Positions 54,332 to 63,420 of a stretch of 64,000 nt of DNA are shown here, in pieces (position 1 is the first letter of the stretch; each line of letters starts with the position of its first letter). The position numbers and the translations under genes are program-made. Source of the stretch: Shewanella glacialimarina (GTDB lineage Bacteria > Pseudomonadota > Gammaproteobacteria > Enterobacterales > Shewanellaceae); assembly GCF_020511155.1 (NCBI RefSeq), contig NZ_CP041216.1, positions 3,286,001 through 3,350,000 on the forward strand. The letters are read 5' to 3'. The notes beneath the pieces are model-generated. The model did not search any database. It saw only the letters and a program-made list of their open reading frames with translations, and had not been told where the DNA came from.

Positions 54332-54994
54332 TTAAAAAGGGCTAATACATTGAGTATTCATTCGCTCGCCACTGACTGGGTGGATGAATGAAAGCGAAGT
54401 GGCATGTAGCATTAACCTATTCGCCATAGATTGTGATTGACCAATAGGGTAGAGATCGCAGCCAATAATTGGATGCCCTATTTGCTGGCTGTGTATGCGC
54501 AGTTGATGGGTTCGACCCGTTATTGGTGTAAAAGTCACTTTTGTCACTTGCTGACCACCAGTTATGTGTTCAGAGTCAATAACTTGATAGTGACTATGAG
54601 CCGCTTTTCCACTTATATGGCAAATTTTCATTAATGGAAAATCATCTTTGGCGATCGGCAGCTTAATATCCCCTTGATGACTTGGCATCTCACCCAATAA
54701 TATCGCTGTATAGGTTTTATCGACTAAACCGTTTTGAAATTGCTGAGTTAACAGTCCATTAATCTGTTTATTTAATGCCACCAGCATGATACCTGAGGTA
54801 CCAAAATCCAAACGATGCACCAAAGTACAACCTGGATAGTCTTTCACTAAACGATAGTGAACCGAGTCGATATTAAGCGGATTTTTACCAGACAAACTTA
54901 ATAAACCTGAAGGTTTATTAATTAATAATAGGTGTTCATCTTGAAACAGTATTTCAATGTTTTCAAGACAAGGTGGGGCAATAAATTCAGTCAT
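54332..54994 (-). CDS. RluA-family RNA pseudouridine synthase
   Basis: From the ATG at 54994 the protein has 220 residues; the open frame extends to 55099 with a hydrophobic stretch that is unlikely to belong to this soluble enzyme. The family core is clear: ILFQDEHLLLINKPSGLLS, the catalytic motif VHRLDFGTSGIM with Asp63, and the C-terminal TGRTHQLRIHSQQIGHPIIG. Length is like E. coli RluA (219), which modifies 23S rRNA U746 and tRNA U32; target is not proven here. No strong ribosome site precedes the ATG. Confidence 0.85.
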   Translation of the reverse strand: MTEFIAPPCLENIEILFQDEHLLLINKPSGLLSLSGKNPLNIDSVHYRLVKDYPGCTLVHRLDFGTSGIMLVALNKQINGLLTQQFQNGLVDKTYTAILLGEMPSHQGDIKLPIAKDDFPLMKICHISGKAAHSHYQVIDSEHITGGQQVTKVTFTPITGRTHQLRIHSQQIGHPIIGCDLYPIGQSQSMANRLMLHATSLSFIHPVSGERMNTQCISPF

Positions 54995-55535
54995 AACAAG
55001 CAAAGCATGAGGCAAAAAAGGAGCATAAACAAATGCTGACCATAAGGCTAATTTAATTATCATGATAGCAATTAAATTAGGATTGTCTCCACAGCCCAAA
55101 GAGGCACTTTAGGCGTCAGTTAACTCATTTTGAAACAGAAATGGCTAGGCGGCTAGGTTTTAGCTCTCTGTACTCATATTTTGCTAACTATAGTGACAAG
55201 ATAAGCGTCAATAGAAGCAGACAAGCATAGTGGGTTAAGTGTGTAGCAAAGTCGAGTTTAACCAACTGCTCTTGTTACGTTTGAGTTTTTTGATGGACAT
55301 TATGGCTCGAACTACAACAAATAAGCAGATGAAATAAAAACTATTTGAATAAAAATAGCGACATAGAATAGTACAGTCCGAGCATAGTTCATTATGGTTT
55401 TTGGCAAAATAACATTTAAGTATTTGTGCGATGCACTGCTTGCTGGGCTTGGCAAGTGCCGAGCCCAGATTAAATGACATGCTTTATGCTATAGGAATAG
55501 GCTTTTTTACGGCTTAAAAATATACATTTTATATA
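54995..55535. other. Gene-free region between the barrel gene and the RluA-type gene
   Basis: About 540 bases. An 81-codon frame on the minus strand (55235-55480) has no family signature and I do not call it. The main feature is the strong hairpin at 55443-55468. Confidence 0.45.
55443..55468. repeat. Strong 12-bp stem palindrome
   Basis: CTGGGCTTGGCA and TGCCGAGCCCAG pair over 12 bases with one G-T wobble and a two-base gap. No T run follows on either strand. It lies about 70 bases beyond the barrel gene's stop. Confidence 0.6.
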
Positions 55536-56348
55536 CTACTTTGGAAATAGCAGCGTTAATTGTAGGCGAAACCCTAAGTCATGCGGGCCGTTATCTGGCG
55601 ACGCCGTCCAGTAACGAAAACCACCACCTACCTGTAATAGCTGATCGCCCACTTTAAATAACTGGTTAGCTGTCAAGTTCACCAGCGTGGTGGGCTCTTC
55701 AGCTTCCCAGTCATAGGTGTGCTCAATATTGAATCCATAGGTCGTTTTGCTCTGCGTAATAAAACTAACAAAGGGATTCACATAGGTTGCATTTATATCA
55801 CTACGACTATCTTCTCCAGCAAAGGAGGTTACATGGTTAGCCAACACCCCATAAGTCCAAGCTCCATCCTGCTTAAGTACCACACCAGTTGGCCCAGCGC
55901 CCCACTTTTCGCCGCCTAATGCTGCGTCAGACGCGGTATCTAACAGCAGTACCGGTCCAACACCCCAGATTAAACCACTGGCAGATGGCTGTTTGGGTGA
56001 GAAGAAAACGCTTTGCAATACATCGCCCAGACCGGATTCCCCCGCCCCTGCAACAGGAATATCGCTCTGTTTAATGACCGGCAAAATAGTACGAGAGATA
56101 AGATTCCAGTCATCACTTATTGATACCGGGATCACAGGTTGAATGTTGATGCGCAACACTGAGCCCTGTTCATTGGCGCCAATATTTTCATCAAAATTGG
56201 CTTGGATCGGTACACTGATTAATGCCGCCACTGGATTGGCGAGTTTTTTAGCTAAATCATCAGCCTCATCGGCAAAAGCCGTTAAGCATAGAGTTTGCGT
56301 AACACTAAACGTAGCAAATGCAAAAATAGCTTTATTTTTCATTTTCAT
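55536..56348 (-). CDS. Outer-membrane beta-barrel protein (transporter-like)
   Basis: A 270-residue exported protein with a signal peptide ending CLTAFADEADD. The rest has alternating strands and short turns and ends LQLTLLFPK, an outer-membrane barrel C-terminus. Phrases such as LISVPIQANFDENIG, LLDTASDAALGGEKWGAGPTGVVLKQ and TYGVLANHVTSFAG match proteins often annotated as transporter or, misleadingly, neuromedin U, related to the phenol MetA-like group. Substrate unknown. It follows a DUF1254 gene on the same strand after 99 bases that contain the attC-like element. Confidence 0.75.
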   Translation of the reverse strand: MKMKNKAIFAFATFSVTQTLCLTAFADEADDLAKKLANPVAALISVPIQANFDENIGANEQGSVLRINIQPVIPVSISDDWNLISRTILPVIKQSDIPVAGAGESGLGDVLQSVFFSPKQPSASGLIWGVGPVLLLDTASDAALGGEKWGAGPTGVVLKQDGAWTYGVLANHVTSFAGEDSRSDINATYVNPFVSFITQSKTTYGFNIEHTYDWEAEEPTTLVNLTANQLFKVGDQLLQVGGGFRYWTASPDNGPHDLGFRLQLTLLFPK

Positions 56349-56377
56349 GACTTTACTTCTTCAGTTGTTGGCTGTAG

Positions 56378-56436
56378 GCCTAACGATCCGGTTCAGTGGC
56401 GGGGCATTAACCCCGTCCGCTGCAACTGGTTGCTAA
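56378..56436 (-). repeat. Integron attC-like imperfect hairpin
   Basis: On the minus strand the element runs from TAGCAACC through GCAGCGGAC, GGGGTTAATGCCCC and CCACTGAACC to GTTAGGC. The inner stem CGGGG/CCCCG continues through GG/CC, CAG/CTG and GTT/AAC with single bulged bases on one side, as in attC sites. The 3' GTTAGGC fits the R' consensus GTTRRRY exactly; the 5' box (TAGCAAC) fits RYYYAAC poorly. It starts 12 bases after the DUF1254 stop and ends 30 bases before the barrel gene, as a cassette boundary would. Confidence 0.35.
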
Positions 56437-56447
56437 TCGCAATATAC

Positions 56448-57893
56448 TTATTTTACCCTTTCTACATCTGATAACTTCCATGAACCGTCAAAGAGACCTT
56501 CGGTCGGATGATAAGCACGGAGCCAGACAAAGAACCCTTTTTTAGGTAGTGTTTCAATCCAGTTGCTTTCAAAACCTTTTGGCGCCTTGGGGGCAAAGTA
56601 CAAGTCAACTGAACCGTCTGCATTGACCTTCAGTTTGTCATAAGATGAAACCGCTGGTTGTGTGCTCTTGTTTTGCACCAGCGAGCGAGTTTCAGAATCG
56701 TACAACGTAATCGACCAAAAATCTTTGGCTGGTACATTCGCAGGAATAGTCAGCTTGTAGCTATTCGCACCATCCAACCAGTTGTGTTTACTATCAACAA
56801 AGGTCTGGATGTATTGCGAGCCAGGGCCTGGTCCACGCAAAGCCATCGCTGGCGTCATGTAGATTGCGCCATAGAACCAATGCAAACGCTCATCAATCTG
56901 TTCGTAGTTTTCACCACGCTGATCAGGTTTGAGCAGCACCGCCCATTTCCATGAACGACCTTCCCAAACTTGAGCCCCTTCAATACGAGGTGCAAACAGG
57001 GTGGCACGTGCCATAGCATCGCCAAGTTGAGCACCTTCCAGCAAGATTTTCTTCTGTCTCGCATCGGGGTTGAAAGGTTTACCCTTTTCAATACCGAGAA
57101 ATTTCAGTGATGCCATGAAGAAACGATCGCGCTCTTCAACAGGGTTGTCATTGATGAAGTTCGACAGACGTTGCCAATACTCAAGGCCGACATGCGGGAG
57201 CGTATCGATTTTTGCATCGGTTAGCGAGACGAAACTATTGGGCTTTGGACTTGCGCGTTCAGCATAAGGATAAACTTTTGTTTTTTTCATCGACGCTACA
57301 GCAGCACCAACATCACCATTATCCACCAGACCACGAATCATGAAATTGTGACTGTTTTGAGTTGCCTGGATAACGATGTAACCTTCACTCGGAATTTCAC
57401 CGGTATAAGCTGGCGGCACAAAAAAATATTTCGCCCCCTTGCCTTTGTCCGGTCCAGCCAAACCAATATCGGTCAATGACCGTTGCCAGTAGTCATCAAC
57501 CATCCCTACGAAGCGTGCGTTGGGTACATCAATAACAACAGGACCATCCTTCAGCGTGAAGTTGGACTGCGCGTAAATGGTGGTGGTATTAGCGGTAAGA
57601 AACAGGCTGTTGGAGTTGGCATAATCATCGGCGATGATCATATCGCCGTAATTGAGACCTTCCGCTTTAGAACCCTCATACATAGACTGGAAGGAGACAG
57701 CAGGGAATGACCACATATAAGCCTGTGTTGCTCGCTGCATGTCCATTTCGTCATAGAGGTTCTGAACTGATTTAGTGTTTGCAGGATAACCTTGATGAAA
57801 ATCCTGTCCATAAACACTTGAAGCCATAATGGCTGCAAATAGCCCAGAAAATATCGTGGTGGCCAGCTTACTTTTTGTCTTTGTAGTTTTCAT
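56448..57893 (-). CDS. Exported DUF1254/DUF1214 protein
   Basis: A 481-residue periplasmic protein with a signal peptide (about 1-29, ending SSVYGQD). The N-terminal DUF1254 domain (about 45-175) includes SNSLFLTANTTTIYA and DVPNARFVGMVDDYW; the C-terminal DUF1214 domain (about 350-475) includes DFWSITLYDSETRSLVQN and a closing FFVWLRAYHPTEGLFDGSWK. The family has no firmly known biochemical role. AAAGGG precedes the ATG. By eye it is richer in GC than the flanking DNA. It lies between a broken DUF1254 paralogue and a barrel gene on one strand. Confidence 0.85.
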   Translation of the reverse strand: MKTTKTKSKLATTIFSGLFAAIMASSVYGQDFHQGYPANTKSVQNLYDEMDMQRATQAYMWSFPAVSFQSMYEGSKAEGLNYGDMIIADDYANSNSLFLTANTTTIYAQSNFTLKDGPVVIDVPNARFVGMVDDYWQRSLTDIGLAGPDKGKGAKYFFVPPAYTGEIPSEGYIVIQATQNSHNFMIRGLVDNGDVGAAVASMKKTKVYPYAERASPKPNSFVSLTDAKIDTLPHVGLEYWQRLSNFINDNPVEERDRFFMASLKFLGIEKGKPFNPDARQKKILLEGAQLGDAMARATLFAPRIEGAQVWEGRSWKWAVLLKPDQRGENYEQIDERLHWFYGAIYMTPAMALRGPGPGSQYIQTFVDSKHNWLDGANSYKLTIPANVPAKDFWSITLYDSETRSLVQNKSTQPAVSSYDKLKVNADGSVDLYFAPKAPKGFESNWIETLPKKGFFVWLRAYHPTEGLFDGSWKLSDVERVK

Positions 57894-57966
57894 CGTCGTA
57901 CCCTTTAGTATGCGTTGGGCTTGTAAATTTGCTTATTGCTTTTTAATACATAACTCAAAAATAAAA

Positions 57967-57991
57967 CAGGCCGCCTATCCTAGGCGGCCTG
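57967..57991 (-). terminator. Terminator of the broken DUF1254 gene
   Basis: CAGGCCGCCTA-TCC-TAGGCGGCCTG, 11 pairs, followed on the minus strand by TTTTATTTTT. It lies directly after the stop at 57994. Confidence 0.88.
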
Positions 57992-57993
57992 CA

Positions 57994-59187
57994 TCAAATT
58001 GTTTGTTTCTTACACAAATCGTTGTGTTTTAACAGGGTGTCAGCATCAACGGTTGGGTGGTAGTAACGGCTAACAAAGTAGTAAGGCTCACCCGCATTAA
58101 CGTACATCCAGTAATGGCCCACGGGTAAGTTTTTAGGCTCTTTAGGTGAGAACGTGATGGTGATGTTGCCATTGCCATCAGGCTTAGTGTTATAAGCGTT
58201 GAAGATGTCGTTGTGATCGGCAATCGTGTTGCGCGTCAAACCGCTATATCGGGTGACTGACCAGAATTCGCTCACTTCAGGTGTGTAGTTCATGGTGATG
58301 GTGAAGTCTTTATCGCCATTAAGTGGCGTGTTCTCACAATCAACAAAGCTAGCGCCGTACACAGCTATTTTGATTGGTAATCCAAGGTGCCCGATAATAC
58401 CCGAAGCACGAACCTTTGGATCATTTGAACCATCAGGGTCGTCAATTGCCTCAAACATGCCTGCGCTACTTTTCACGGACGCAGAATAATCAGAGATATA
58501 TTTGAACATTTTGGCATGTGTTTCAGCGTTATAGGTCAATTGGTCATCCATCACGCCCTTGTTCTGTGGGTATACATCATGCGTCGCCAAAGTCCACTTG
58601 ATTGCATTGTCGTAGTCAACTTTACCAACAGGGCCGGTAAGTTTTATTTGGTCTTGAATGGCGTGATTAGTTGGCAAATCGGCGGTATCAAACAATTGGG
58701 TGCGAATAAATAGGTGTGGGTAATGACCGCGATTTCTGATGACAGTGACATCAGCTGGGAATTCTGTTGTGTCTTTGTAATAAGCGAACACAAATTTACC
58801 GGATGGACGCAACTTGTAGAATGTGGCGTAGTGTTCCTGATCATGAATTTCCATCGAGAAGTAACGCCCTTCAACAACTGGCATGTCTAAGTACACAGGG
58901 CCCTTAGTTGTATCGATAACTGCTTTGGTGTAAAGGTGGTCTAAGCTGGGCGTAACCACGGGATCTGCGCCTTCAGTAGGCAATTGGCGAGTGTGCTACA
59001 AGGTGTTCGTGCCACCCGCTTGCTTAGCGGTTGCTTTCAAGTATTCTGCATGGTGGTAAGCTTTGTAGGCGTGAAGTTGGCCAACAGATGGTTCAAATGC
59101 AGCTGGTTCGACAGCAAAAACATTGAATGCGAGCAGTGCTGACAATATCGTAGCTGTGAGTTTTCCCTTTATCTTTAAGATAATCAT
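57994..59187 (-). pseudogene. DUF1254/DUF1214 gene interrupted by an in-frame TAG
   Basis: One frame runs from the ATG at 59187 to the stop at 57994 except for a single TAG at 58996-58998. The first part encodes a signal peptide (ALLAFNVFAVEPAAFE) and the segment AKQAGGTNTL; after the TAG the reading continues HTRQLPTEGADPVVTPSLD, a normal DUF1254 core, and then the DUF1214 domain to residue 397. Both halves are otherwise undamaged, so the break is a point change, possibly TGG to TAG, a sequencing error, or suppression. The downstream part alone would lack an export signal. A terminator follows, separating it from the intact paralogue. Confidence 0.8.
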
Positions 59188-59826
59188 AGTCTTGTATTTC
59201 CGTAATTGTAGTTAAAATATTACTGTGTTCTTTCTCAACGGGTATAAGGTGTTCATTTAACCAACCAATTGTTATAAGTAGATGTTTTTTTATAAATTTA
59301 TTTATAAATTTATTAGCTGACTTTGTTAAATAATTCAATTAAAACCTCTGTTTTTATTAACAATCCCTTTCGCGATGAATTTTTGTAAGTATGACGACCT
59401 TTAAAAATAGTTGCAGAGGAAAATCCAGCCATGAATGACTCCTAATAGTCTATTAACTCGAGTTTTATTTTAACTTTTCAATGTCATGCATTAGACAATA
59501 CATTTATCACTGACTATTTACTTTTTCTTGACCGGGAACATTTTCATCTTCCCCACACAATGAGTTGCATTAGAGCGAGTCTTGAGTATTGGTGTGTTAA
59601 AATCATCAGCAGGTAATAGATTGTATTGAATTAATTATTGAGTGCTTTTAAGTATAAGAATAATTTAGATTTTACTTAGAAAAAAAGCCCCAAAGCTAAC
59701 AAGCTTTGGGCTTAAATGAGTGAAATATTCAGGCTAATGTCATTTATAGGAAAATCAGATATTTGCGCTCAATCTTCTATCCATTATGACAACATAAAAC
59801 TTATAACCGACAATAGGTGTCATCGT
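59188..59826. other. Gene-free region between the chemoreceptor and DUF1254 genes
   Basis: About 640 AT-rich bases. It holds the chemoreceptor terminator at 59680-59712 and the promoter region of the DUF1254 locus. A minus-strand frame at 59093-59338 overlaps the DUF1254 start and has no family signature. Confidence 0.5.
59680..59712 (-). terminator. Terminator of the chemoreceptor gene
   Basis: On the minus strand GCCCAAAGCT-TGTT-AGCTTTGGGGC is followed by seven T. It lies about 115 bases after the stop at 59827. Confidence 0.85.
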
Positions 59827-61944
59827 TTACGTTTTCAATCGACCAAGTTCGGTGTGCTGTTGTTGTACTAACTCAGCAAGCGAATGACTGCTTTGCTGCG
59901 CTTGATCAGCAAGCTGTGATAATTCTGCTGCGGAATCAGATATGCCAGTAATATTGCGGCTCACTTCTTCTGTTACCATGCTTTGCTCTTCTGCTGCAGC
60001 AGCGATATGGGTCACCTGTGATGACACCTCATTAATTTGCACCACAATAGCATTAAGCGATGATAATGCCATTTCAGTTTGCTCTACAGCCAACTGAGCC
60101 CCTTTAGCGCCTTTATCAATAATATTGGATGCATTTCTTACTTCTGATTGCAGCGAATCAATCAGTTTAGTGATTTGATCAGTGGAGTTTTGTGTTTTTG
60201 ACGCTAATGCACGAACCTCATCAGCCACCACTGCAAAACCACGTCCTTGCTCGCCCGCTCTTGCCGCCTCAATTGCCGCATTTAACGCTAACAAGTTAGT
60301 TTGCCCAGCAATGGAACTAATCACCTCTAGAATGCCACTAATATTGCCGCTACTTTGAGAAACCAATTCAACCGCTTTTTGCGCTTGAGCAGATTCAACA
60401 GACATGTCATTCACATAACTCATGGCTTGAGTTAGACGCTGTTCGCCTTCTTTAACATTCTTAGTCATAGATTCGGTTTCATGCGCAGTTTGCTCTGATG
60501 CTTTAGCCACTTCTAAGGCTGCTGCACTCATTTGATTAACGGCGGTGACAACACTATCAATTTCAGCATATTGGCGATTCACACTTTCACGGGTCAACTG
60601 AGCAATTTTGGCTGACTTTTGACTTTCAGATTGTGAACGATCGGCCAAACCTTTAAGGCCGATAATCAAGTCCCTCAATTTGGTAATAAATAAGTTAAAA
60701 CCTTTTGCTAATGCAATCAGTTCGGCATGGGAATCTACATGAATGGATTGGGTTAAATCCCCTTCTGCACTGCCTAAATTCTCTACCCTTTGCTGGATCA
60801 TATTCAGTGGTGAAATAATGCTGCGGATAACTATACTAATCACACCGATTGCGACTACAGACACAATTACGCCTAAAACTAACAATAAACTGCCTAATGA
60901 AGTCGCCATGTCATCCATCGCAGTATCCATTTTAGTGATAGCAGCAAAGGCTTGTTCTTTTGGCACTTCAATAACCAATGACCAGGTCGCATTAGCGAGT
61001 GGAATTAAAATAGGAAATGCCACTGCTATCATGTCATCATCACTATAAACTTTATTATTTTTATGCAGCTCCATTAATTCAGACGCTTTTTGAGGAGAGA
61101 CTGATTCAGCAAAAGGCCGAGCCATTTTGTTATAATGACTTGCTGCAACCACAAGCCCTCGCTCACTTAATAAGGTTACTTTTGCCGCCCCTTGATAAAG
61201 ACTTTGAGATAATTTATCAATAAGCTTTTGAAATATAGGTAAATTAACATCAACTCCGACCATGCCTTTAAATTGATTATTCACTACAACAGGAACGGTC
61301 AGTGAAGTCATTAGGGCATTATTGCCTGGAGATATCTCATATAAATAAGGCTCCATTAAACAGGGACTTTTACTGTCTTTAACACACAGATACCATTCAG
61401 CTTCCCTGATCCCAAATTCATTTAATGTCGCGACATACTTTTCGGCAGCATCATCCACCTGTTGGTGCTCAACAGTGCCATCATCATTGCGAGTGTAATA
61501 AAGTTCTAAGCCACCATTGCCAGGAACGCTATGACTAAAGCCATTTAAATATTCACTATCGCGTCCATCATAACCATTGGATTCAAATTGAGCATACATT
61601 GATGATATTTGAGCATTTTTACGTAAATTAGCTATCAGCAAGTCTGCTAACTTTGAACGGGCAAGGGGATCCTGAACAGACGTATATTCAACCATTCCTG
61701 AAAAAGAATAAGGGATACGGTAAGCCTCATTAATAAACCCCGCAATTTGTTGACCATACTCAGCAGCCCTAGCGGACAGTTTTTGGCTAATTTCTTGTTG
61801 TAACGTGGTGTTCATTTCTTGCGCTAGAATTTTATTTTTGTCGCTTAATCCCCACCATAAGCTAAGTGATAATGTCAGCACGATAAGTAAAAACAACCCT
61901 GATGTGATCCAAAGTAATTTCGTTTTGACAGGCAATGCCTTCAT
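59827..61944 (-). CDS. Methyl-accepting chemotaxis protein with dCache-type sensor
   Basis: A 705-residue chemoreceptor: membrane helix (about 10-31), a large periplasmic double-Cache sensor (about 45-330, including YTRNDDGT and GMVGVDVNLPIFQKL), a second helix (about 345-372), HAMP (about 373-425) and the signalling domain. The CheA/CheW-binding hairpin tip, AGQTNLLALNAAIEAARAGE, is intact. There is no C-terminal NWETF-like tether; the protein ends LGRLKT. dCache domains commonly bind amino acids or other small carboxylates; the ligand here is unknown. The neighbouring gab genes may hint at amino-acid related ligands, as inference only. Confidence 0.93.
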   Translation of the reverse strand: MKALPVKTKLLWITSGLFLLIVLTLSLSLWWGLSDKNKILAQEMNTTLQQEISQKLSARAAEYGQQIAGFINEAYRIPYSFSGMVEYTSVQDPLARSKLADLLIANLRKNAQISSMYAQFESNGYDGRDSEYLNGFSHSVPGNGGLELYYTRNDDGTVEHQQVDDAAEKYVATLNEFGIREAEWYLCVKDSKSPCLMEPYLYEISPGNNALMTSLTVPVVVNNQFKGMVGVDVNLPIFQKLIDKLSQSLYQGAAKVTLLSERGLVVAASHYNKMARPFAESVSPQKASELMELHKNNKVYSDDDMIAVAFPILIPLANATWSLVIEVPKEQAFAAITKMDTAMDDMATSLGSLLLVLGVIVSVVAIGVISIVIRSIISPLNMIQQRVENLGSAEGDLTQSIHVDSHAELIALAKGFNLFITKLRDLIIGLKGLADRSQSESQKSAKIAQLTRESVNRQYAEIDSVVTAVNQMSAAALEVAKASEQTAHETESMTKNVKEGEQRLTQAMSYVNDMSVESAQAQKAVELVSQSSGNISGILEVISSIAGQTNLLALNAAIEAARAGEQGRGFAVVADEVRALASKTQNSTDQITKLIDSLQSEVRNASNIIDKGAKGAQLAVEQTEMALSSLNAIVVQINEVSSQVTHIAAAAEEQSMVTEEVSRNITGISDSAAELSQLADQAQQSSHSLAELVQQQHTELGRLKT

Positions 61945-62068
61945 ATTGTTACTCCACTTTCTTATTATGTCTTTATAGGTACGCTAAACATTGCGCATAC
62001 GACTTTAAGTCTAGTCAAGATTCTAATAATAGGATGAAAAAACAATAAAAAGAGCGATAAAAACTGAC

Positions 62069-62096
62069 AAAAAAGCCCTATTTCTCAATAGGGCTT
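62069..62096 (-). terminator. Terminator of gabT
   Basis: On the minus strand AAGCCCTATT-GAGA-AATAGGGCTT is followed by TTTTGTC, 36 bases after the gabT stop. Confidence 0.9.
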
Positions 62097-62131
62097 ACTT
62101 TGTACTTAACGTATTGGGACGTTAATTGTAT

Positions 62132-63409
62132 TTAGCCATTAAAAACAACATTAAAGACTTCATCCATAATCGCTAAACCGGCATCAACTTGTGCATCAGG
62201 CGCCGTTAAAGGCACTAATACTCGCAGGACATTTCCGTAGGTGCCGCAAGATAGTAAAATTAATCCGCGGTTACGGGCCTCCACTAATACTTTTGGACAA
62301 TATTGTGGCGCAGGCTGACCATTTTCCATTAACTCAATGGCAATCATTGCACCTAAGCCACGCACTTCAGCAATTTGGCTATACTTACTTTGCATAGTGG
62401 TTATTGAGGCTTTAATGCGTGTGCCTAAAGTGTTGGCTCGCTCAAGTAGCTTTTCTTGCTCAAAGACTTCAATCACCGCCAAAGCTGCTGCACAAGCCAG
62501 TGGACTGCCACCATAAGTACCGCCTAAGCCACCGGCAGTAATAGCGTCCATCACTTCAGCGCGGCCAGTGATACCTGATAGCGGAAAGCCACCCGCTATC
62601 GATTTAGCAAAAGTGGTAATGTCAGCGGCTACGCCCATTTGCTCCATGGCAAAAAAGGTTCCGGTACGGCCAGCACCAGTTTGCACTTCATCAGCAATAA
62701 GCATTATGCCGTGGGTATCGCACAATTCACGTAAACGTTTCATAAAGCTTGGCGTGGCGGCATAAAAGCCACCCTCACCTTGTACGGGCTCTAAAATAAT
62801 GGCGGCAATGTCACTCGGCTCAGCATCATTTTTAAAAATACGCTCAATTGAAGCCATTGCGGCATCTTCAGACACACCATGTAACTCACACGGAAACTCA
62901 GCCCTAAAAACGTTAGCAGACATCAGTCCCATGCCTTTGCTGTAAGGGGCTACTTTACCGGTCAATGCCAATGCCGCGATAGTACGGCCATGATAACCTG
63001 AGGTAAAAGCAATAACACCAGCACGCTTTGTATAAGCGCGGGCAACTTTAACCGCGTTCTCTACCGCTTCAGAGCCGCTAGTAAACAACGCTGTTTTTTT
63101 AGCAAAGTCACCTGGCACTAACTGATTTAATTTTTCACACACTTCGACGTAGCTTTCATACGCTAGCACCATAAAACAAGTATGGGAAAAATCATCTAAT
63201 TGCGCTTGTACCGCAGCTTTTACTTTTGGGTGTAAGTGGCCAGTGTTAAGCACCGCAATACCACCAGCAAAATCGATATATTCACGACCTTCGACATCCC
63301 ATACGGTAGCATTTTCAGCCCGCTCTATGAAAAGCGGATGAATTTGACTTACGCCTTGCGCAACAGCTGCTTGGCGACGAGCCATTAATTGTTCATTTGT
63401 TTTATTCAT
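62132..63409 (-). CDS. gabT: 4-aminobutyrate aminotransferase
   Basis: Transfers the amino group of 4-aminobutyrate to 2-oxoglutarate, giving succinate semialdehyde. The 425 residues match the family (426 in E. coli). Class III aminotransferase signatures: FTSGSEAVENAVKVAR, SGYHGRT, LIADEVQTGAGRTG and the PLP lysine in TTFAKSIAGGFPLSG. The gene begins 11 bases after the end of gabD, so the product of one enzyme is the substrate of the other. Confidence 0.95.
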   Translation of the reverse strand: MNKTNEQLMARRQAAVAQGVSQIHPLFIERAENATVWDVEGREYIDFAGGIAVLNTGHLHPKVKAAVQAQLDDFSHTCFMVLAYESYVEVCEKLNQLVPGDFAKKTALFTSGSEAVENAVKVARAYTKRAGVIAFTSGYHGRTIAALALTGKVAPYSKGMGLMSANVFRAEFPCELHGVSEDAAMASIERIFKNDAEPSDIAAIILEPVQGEGGFYAATPSFMKRLRELCDTHGIMLIADEVQTGAGRTGTFFAMEQMGVAADITTFAKSIAGGFPLSGITGRAEVMDAITAGGLGGTYGGSPLACAAALAVIEVFEQEKLLERANTLGTRIKASITTMQSKYSQIAEVRGLGAMIAIELMENGQPAPQYCPKVLVEARNRGLILLSCGTYGNVLRVLVPLTAPDAQVDAGLAIMDEVFNVVFNG

Positions 63410-63420
63410 TGCCTATACCC

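Noticed and set aside
54995-55099. 35-residue hydrophobic N-terminal extension of the RluA-type synthase
   Set aside because: RluA enzymes are soluble and the length from 54994 matches the family.
55235-55480. 81-codon minus-strand open frame behind the barrel gene
   Set aside because: Cys/Tyr/Phe-rich with no family signature and the strong palindrome lies inside it; looks like chance coding of structured non-coding DNA.
58996-58998. TAG read as pyrrolysine
   Set aside because: Gammaproteobacteria of this kind are not known to use it and the family is not a methylamine methyltransferase; a nonsense change is simpler.
59093-59338. 81-codon minus-strand frame overlapping the DUF1254 start
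   Set aside because: Shares its 3' half with the signal-peptide region of the DUF1254 gene in another frame and has no recognisable domain.
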